Shown here: one piece after another, positions 22,096 through 25,084 of the stretch
Position numbering within the stretch: position 1 is the stretch's first letter
Layout of the letters: every line of letters begins with the position of its first letter
Assembly (NCBI GenBank): GCA_945829445.1
Contig: CALZUY010000022.1
Location: 1 to 25,084 of the forward strand
Source of the DNA: Butyricicoccus_A sp945486175
Lineage (GTDB): Bacteria; Bacillota; Clostridia; Oscillospirales; Butyricicoccaceae
Direction: 5' to 3'
Length of the DNA: 25,084 bases
Position numbers and translations under genes: made by a program
Notes under the pieces: model-generated
The model's input: the letters and a program-made list of their open reading frames with translations, nothing else
Told to the model about the DNA's origin: nothing
Database searches by the model: none

Positions 22096-22788
22096 TTACG
22101 CCTCTGTCGGATTGGCTTCAAACAGGGAGACACCGTCATTCCAGCCCACCAGATGACGGGCGATGGAGGAATTCTCCATGACAGACGGCGAGAGAAAACC
22201 GACATCGGAATAGACGGCGGGAACAAACAGCTTCAGTGCCCACATGACACAGGTGCACAGCACAAGGCCGGTCGCCGCGCCGAGCACACCGCCCAGCAGC
22301 GCATTGCACGAATGCAGCACCGGGAGATTGGTCAGCACGCCGAGTGCGGATACAATCACATGAAGCAGCAGCTTGGTGATGAAAAATGCAGCGATGAACA
22401 CGAGGATATATGCCGCAGTCTCACTTACCGATCGGGAGATCGCATTGGCCAGCGCCTGCTGCGGGTTCTGGCTGGACTGGAGCACATCGAGCGACACACC
22501 ATGCGATGCAAGGATGCCCTGCAGATAACCGGAGATGTTGTTCCAGGTATCCTCCACGGAATTGACTGCCTGTGTCAGTTCCGGCATGCGCTCTACAACA
22601 GAGCCGGCTGCGTAAGGCATGAGCAGTTCGCCTACAGGCTGCTTGAAATAGGAAGCGGCAATGAGCGCTGCCACCAGGGAAATCAGGGAGCCAAAGGTAT
22701 ACGCAACCGTGGCCACAAAGCCTCTCCGCACGCCAAAAAAGGCATACAGGGCAATGATGAGCAGGATAATCCAGTCAATTGTGGTCAT
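22096..22788 (-). CDS. cvpA: CvpA family membrane protein
   Basis: Integral membrane protein of the CvpA/colicin V production family, whose exact role is unsettled. 230 aa. The N-terminal pattern (MTTIDWIILLIIALYAFFGVRRGF) with the charged GxRRGF turn is diagnostic. Four predicted helices: about 4-20, 26-47, 120-145 and 158-190. A hydrophilic stretch between helices 2 and 3 (about 55-115) holds NQ-rich sequence. AGAAAGGA lies upstream of the ATG. It sits 45 nt after the beta-propeller gene and 75 nt before clpE. Confidence 0.88.
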   Translation of the reverse strand: MTTIDWIILLIIALYAFFGVRRGFVATVAYTFGSLISLVAALIAASYFKQPVGELLMPYAAGSVVERMPELTQAVNSVEDTWNNISGYLQGILASHGVSLDVLQSSQNPQQALANAISRSVSETAAYILVFIAAFFITKLLLHVIVSALGVLTNLPVLHSCNALLGGVLGAATGLVLCTCVMWALKLFVPAVYSDVGFLSPSVMENSSIARHLVGWNDGVSLFEANPTEA

Positions 22789-22833
22789 AACAGATTCCGT
22801 CCTTTCTGAAAATTCCCGGCGGCCAGCTGCGGC

Positions 22834-24093
22834 TCAGCCGCCGTCGGAATTGAGATCTTTGAGGGGATTGCCGATATTCAGCACGCGCGCCTGGCTGCTG
22901 AACAGCGCAATGGCTGTGCCGCCGGAACGCATATAAACGCGGGACACGCCCGCGAGATTGGTCTGCTGGTCGATTTCACGCAGGCTCTTGGAATAGAAGG
23001 TGACTGTGTCACCCGTCAGCACGGCGAGCCGTCCGTCACAATAGCTGATGGAATCCGGCTCCGTGGAAAGGCTGAGCGGATTGCGCGATGCGGTACCGCG
23101 CGCGTTAATCAGCACAATATCCGCGCGGCTGGACTGCGAATACGATTCGGTCGCCAGCGCGACACAGTCGTCCGACAGGTCGAACGCGATGAGCGAATCC
23201 GCCTGGTATTCGGTGTGGTAGCGGATCTGTCCGCCGCGTGAAACGACATACGTTGCATTGTCGCAGACAACGCAGACCGTATTGTTGCCGAGGTATTTCA
23301 TGCCGAGCACGAGGCTGCCGTTCATGTCCACGTTGGTGATGGTCTCGCTTTCGCTCGGTTTTTCGGTCGAATTGATGTCGGTGAAAAACAGCTTGGAAAC
23401 CAGCGTCAGGCCCTCCTGCCGGAAGCAGAACAGCGCGAGGCGCTTGCCGTCGGGCGAGAGCACTGCCGACATAATATAATAGTCGGGCGAGGACCATTTA
23501 TACAGCTGCTCGTTGTCGATGTTGTAGACGGTGACGGCGCTTTTATAGCCCGCCTCATCGGTCACAATGGCAACACTGCCGTTGGCGGAAATGTCCGCAT
23601 TGGTCACAGGCGACTGCATCGTCTGCGAATACAGCTCGGACAGCGTGTTGGTCACGGTAAAACGGTACGCGCCGCGGTCAAATACCAGCAGATACTGGTT
23701 GGACGCGCGCATCACCGGGTTGGCATAGGAGAGGTTCATCTCCATCTGTGAATAGTTGCTCGGCAGCTCAAAATTCAGCGTCTTATCGCTGCAGATGGCA
23801 AGGCCGTTGCCGAACGGCAGCATGCATTTGTTCGTGCCGGACGGATAGGAGATCACCGTGGTATCGCCTGCGGAGACACGCGACGCCGCTTTGAGCGACG
23901 AGCGGATGTTTTTCAGGCTGGTCGGCGTGAACAGCTGTAAGTTGAGCACGAGGAACAGTGCGGAAACGATGACGAGCAGCCAGCCGGTATAATGGCGGAT
24001 GCGGTAAATCATCCGCAGCCTGGGGTCCGGGCTGTTCGAGATCAGATAGTCGCGCCGGGATTTGTGGCGCGCGAAATTGAGTTTGTTTGTCAT
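22834..24093 (-). CDS. DUF5711-like membrane-anchored beta-propeller protein
   Basis: 419 aa of unknown function. A basic cytoplasmic N-terminus (LNFARHKSRRDYL) is followed by one membrane helix at about 36-56 (YTGWLLVIVSALFLVLNLQLF), then an extracellular domain with repeating blade-like units, for example ADISANGSVAIVTDEAG, AVLSPDGKRLALFCF and AFDLSDDCVALATES, typical of WD40/TolB-type propellers. I believe this is the DUF5711 family of Clostridia; the match is from memory. The start at 24093 is favoured: GGGAGG is 6-7 nt upstream, and the ATG overlaps the truA stop by 4 nt (ATGA). A longer form to 24117 would run into truA. Confidence 0.82.
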   Translation of the reverse strand: MTNKLNFARHKSRRDYLISNSPDPRLRMIYRIRHYTGWLLVIVSALFLVLNLQLFTPTSLKNIRSSLKAASRVSAGDTTVISYPSGTNKCMLPFGNGLAICSDKTLNFELPSNYSQMEMNLSYANPVMRASNQYLLVFDRGAYRFTVTNTLSELYSQTMQSPVTNADISANGSVAIVTDEAGYKSAVTVYNIDNEQLYKWSSPDYYIMSAVLSPDGKRLALFCFRQEGLTLVSKLFFTDINSTEKPSESETITNVDMNGSLVLGMKYLGNNTVCVVCDNATYVVSRGGQIRYHTEYQADSLIAFDLSDDCVALATESYSQSSRADIVLINARGTASRNPLSLSTEPDSISYCDGRLAVLTGDTVTFYSKSLREIDQQTNLAGVSRVYMRSGGTAIALFSSQARVLNIGNPLKDLNSDGG

Positions 24094-24887
24094 AACAGTC
24101 CTCCCGGTGTGCCGCATTCATCCGCCAGATGGAAGGCATCCAGCTCCGGCGTACTGTCATACCACAGCCGGCTCATATACAGCCCCTGCGGCGGCAGGGT
24201 CGGCCCGGCCTGTTCGCGGTCACAGCTGTCGAGAATGCGCCGGACATCATCCGGCGGGAATTTGCCCTGTCCCGCATACAGCAGCGTGCCGGAGATGGCG
24301 CGCACCATATTGTACAGGAAGCCGTCTGCCGAAACGCGGATGCGCACAAACCGCCCGACAGTATCCACCGAGCAGGTGGAGATTTCACGCACGGTCGATT
24401 TGACCGGCGTGCCCATCGAGCGCACGGCGGCAAAGTCCTGCCTGCCGATGAAATGCGCTGCCGCCTGCTGCATGGCCCCGACATCCAGCGGATAGGGGTA
24501 AAAATAGCTGCGGCTGACCGCGAATGGGTCGCGGATCCTGCCGGGGCAGATCAGATAGGTATATTCCTTGCGCGTGCACGAAAAGCGCGCGTCAAACGAA
24601 TCCGGGACGACGGCGGCGCCGGACACCGCGATATCCATCGGCAGATGGGAATTGACGGCGAGCGGGAGCCGGTCCATTGGAATCGTACAGTCGGCGTGGA
24701 AGTTTGCGACATACCGGCGGGCATGTACACCCGCATCGGTGCGCCCGACGCCGGAAACGGAAACGTCCTGCCCCAGGACAGACGCGACTGCGTCGGTCAC
24801 CGTCTGCTGGACAGTGGCGGCGTTTTTCTGGGTCTGCCAGCCGTGGTAGGCCGTGCCGTCATAGCTGAGAATGATGGCAATATTCAA
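24090..24887 (-). CDS. truA: tRNA pseudouridine(38-40) synthase TruA
   Basis: Converts uridines 38-40 in the anticodon arm of many tRNAs to pseudouridine. 265 aa. N-terminal YDGTAYHGWQTQ at 9-20, catalytic Asp51 in GVGRTDAGVHA, FDARFSCTRKEYTY at 98-111, and GFLYNMVRAISGTL at about 191-204, all typical. The start codon is TTG (24885-24887), with AGAAAGGAA about 9 nt upstream; no ATG is available in frame nearby. It is first in the minus-strand unit with the beta-propeller gene, cvpA and clpE. The extended -10 at 24911-24919 may be its promoter. Confidence 0.96.
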   Translation of the reverse strand: MNIAIILSYDGTAYHGWQTQKNAATVQQTVTDAVASVLGQDVSVSGVGRTDAGVHARRYVANFHADCTIPMDRLPLAVNSHLPMDIAVSGAAVVPDSFDARFSCTRKEYTYLICPGRIRDPFAVSRSYFYPYPLDVGAMQQAAAHFIGRQDFAAVRSMGTPVKSTVREISTCSVDTVGRFVRIRVSADGFLYNMVRAISGTLLYAGQGKFPPDDVRRILDSCDREQAGPTLPPQGLYMSRLWYDSTPELDAFHLADECGTPGGLL

Positions 24888-24910
24888 AGGACTGTTTTCC
24901 TTTCTCGAAA

Positions 24911-24919
24911 AGTATAACA
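24911..24919 (-). promoter_or_regulatory. Extended -10 promoter before truA
   Basis: TGTTATACT on the minus strand (TGn followed by TATACT). No good -35 is present at 17 nt. Start would fall near 24904, giving a very short leader before the TTG start. Confidence 0.45.
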
Positions 24920-25019
24920 GGCGGCTATTACAAAAGTATGAACAATTGTAAACATCATAAAAATTCTTTTTCCATAGCGGTAAAAAAATACAGAATTTTT
25001 GGGCTTTTCCTTCCTGTCT

Positions 25020-25048
25020 ATTATAGAATACAGACCTCGGGGCAAAAA
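25020..25048 (-). promoter_or_regulatory. Second upstream minus-strand promoter
   Basis: Perfect TATAAT at 25020-25025 (minus strand), 17-nt spacer, TTTTTG (25043-25048) as a weak -35. Its transcript would have an AT-rich leader of about 125 nt before truA, containing an 8-bp AAAAATTC/GAATTTTT repeat (24959-24966 and 24993-25000). No gene seen between 24888 and 25084. Confidence 0.45.
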
Positions 25049-25084
25049 TGCAACGGGCAATATGGCAATTTTTCCGGTTTTATG

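Overview
The window reads as chromosomal DNA from a GC-rich, spore-forming member of the Clostridia, most likely Oscillospiraceae/Butyricicoccaceae. That is an inference from Firmicutes-style Shine-Dalgarno sites, near-consensus housekeeping promoters, a polyamine potABCD operon with an XRE-cupin regulator, a SpoIIQ-like M23 protein behind a sigma-F-like promoter, and a ClpE-type ATPase. I see no phage, IS or CRISPR.

Left (1-5222, mainly + strand): the 3' part of dnaK, then dnaJ and a terminator. A 497-bp gene-poor segment follows, bounded by two identical 33-nt terminators. It contains two face-to-face promoters, a candidate 42-aa ORF and a possible antisense RNA. A 613-aa membrane-anchored protein of unknown function then runs to a perfectly palindromic terminator shared with the convergent pot operon.

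Middle left (5237-10302): a minus-strand operon, regulator-potA-potB-potC-potD, with very tight spacing or 4-nt overlaps. PotA is about 150 residues longer than usual. Its C-terminal TOBE region is split by two tandem Ig-like repeats, the most unusual protein architecture here. The regulator start is ambiguous because of an A7 tract.

Middle (10273-12729): the SpoIIQ-like gene is followed by a strong candidate sRNA at about 11133-11310, with its own promoter and terminator. It carries three CATCCCC motifs, two of them displayed in hairpin loops. A minus-strand nitroreductase-sirtuin pair comes next.

Middle right (12806-18657): a four-gene glycan operon (phosphoglycosyl transferase, GT4 glycosyltransferase, membrane-anchored metallophosphoesterase, nucleotidyltransferase-fold protein) sits behind a long leader. 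A separately transcribed GtrII-like polytopic transferase follows. Together these suggest a surface glycan built on a polyprenyl carrier.

Right (18667-25084, minus strand): a five-tRNA operon (Gly-Arg-His-Gln-Lys) with a consensus promoter and a terminator, and upstream of it a probable operon truA, DUF5711-like beta-propeller, cvpA, clpE and a 73-aa two-helix membrane protein.
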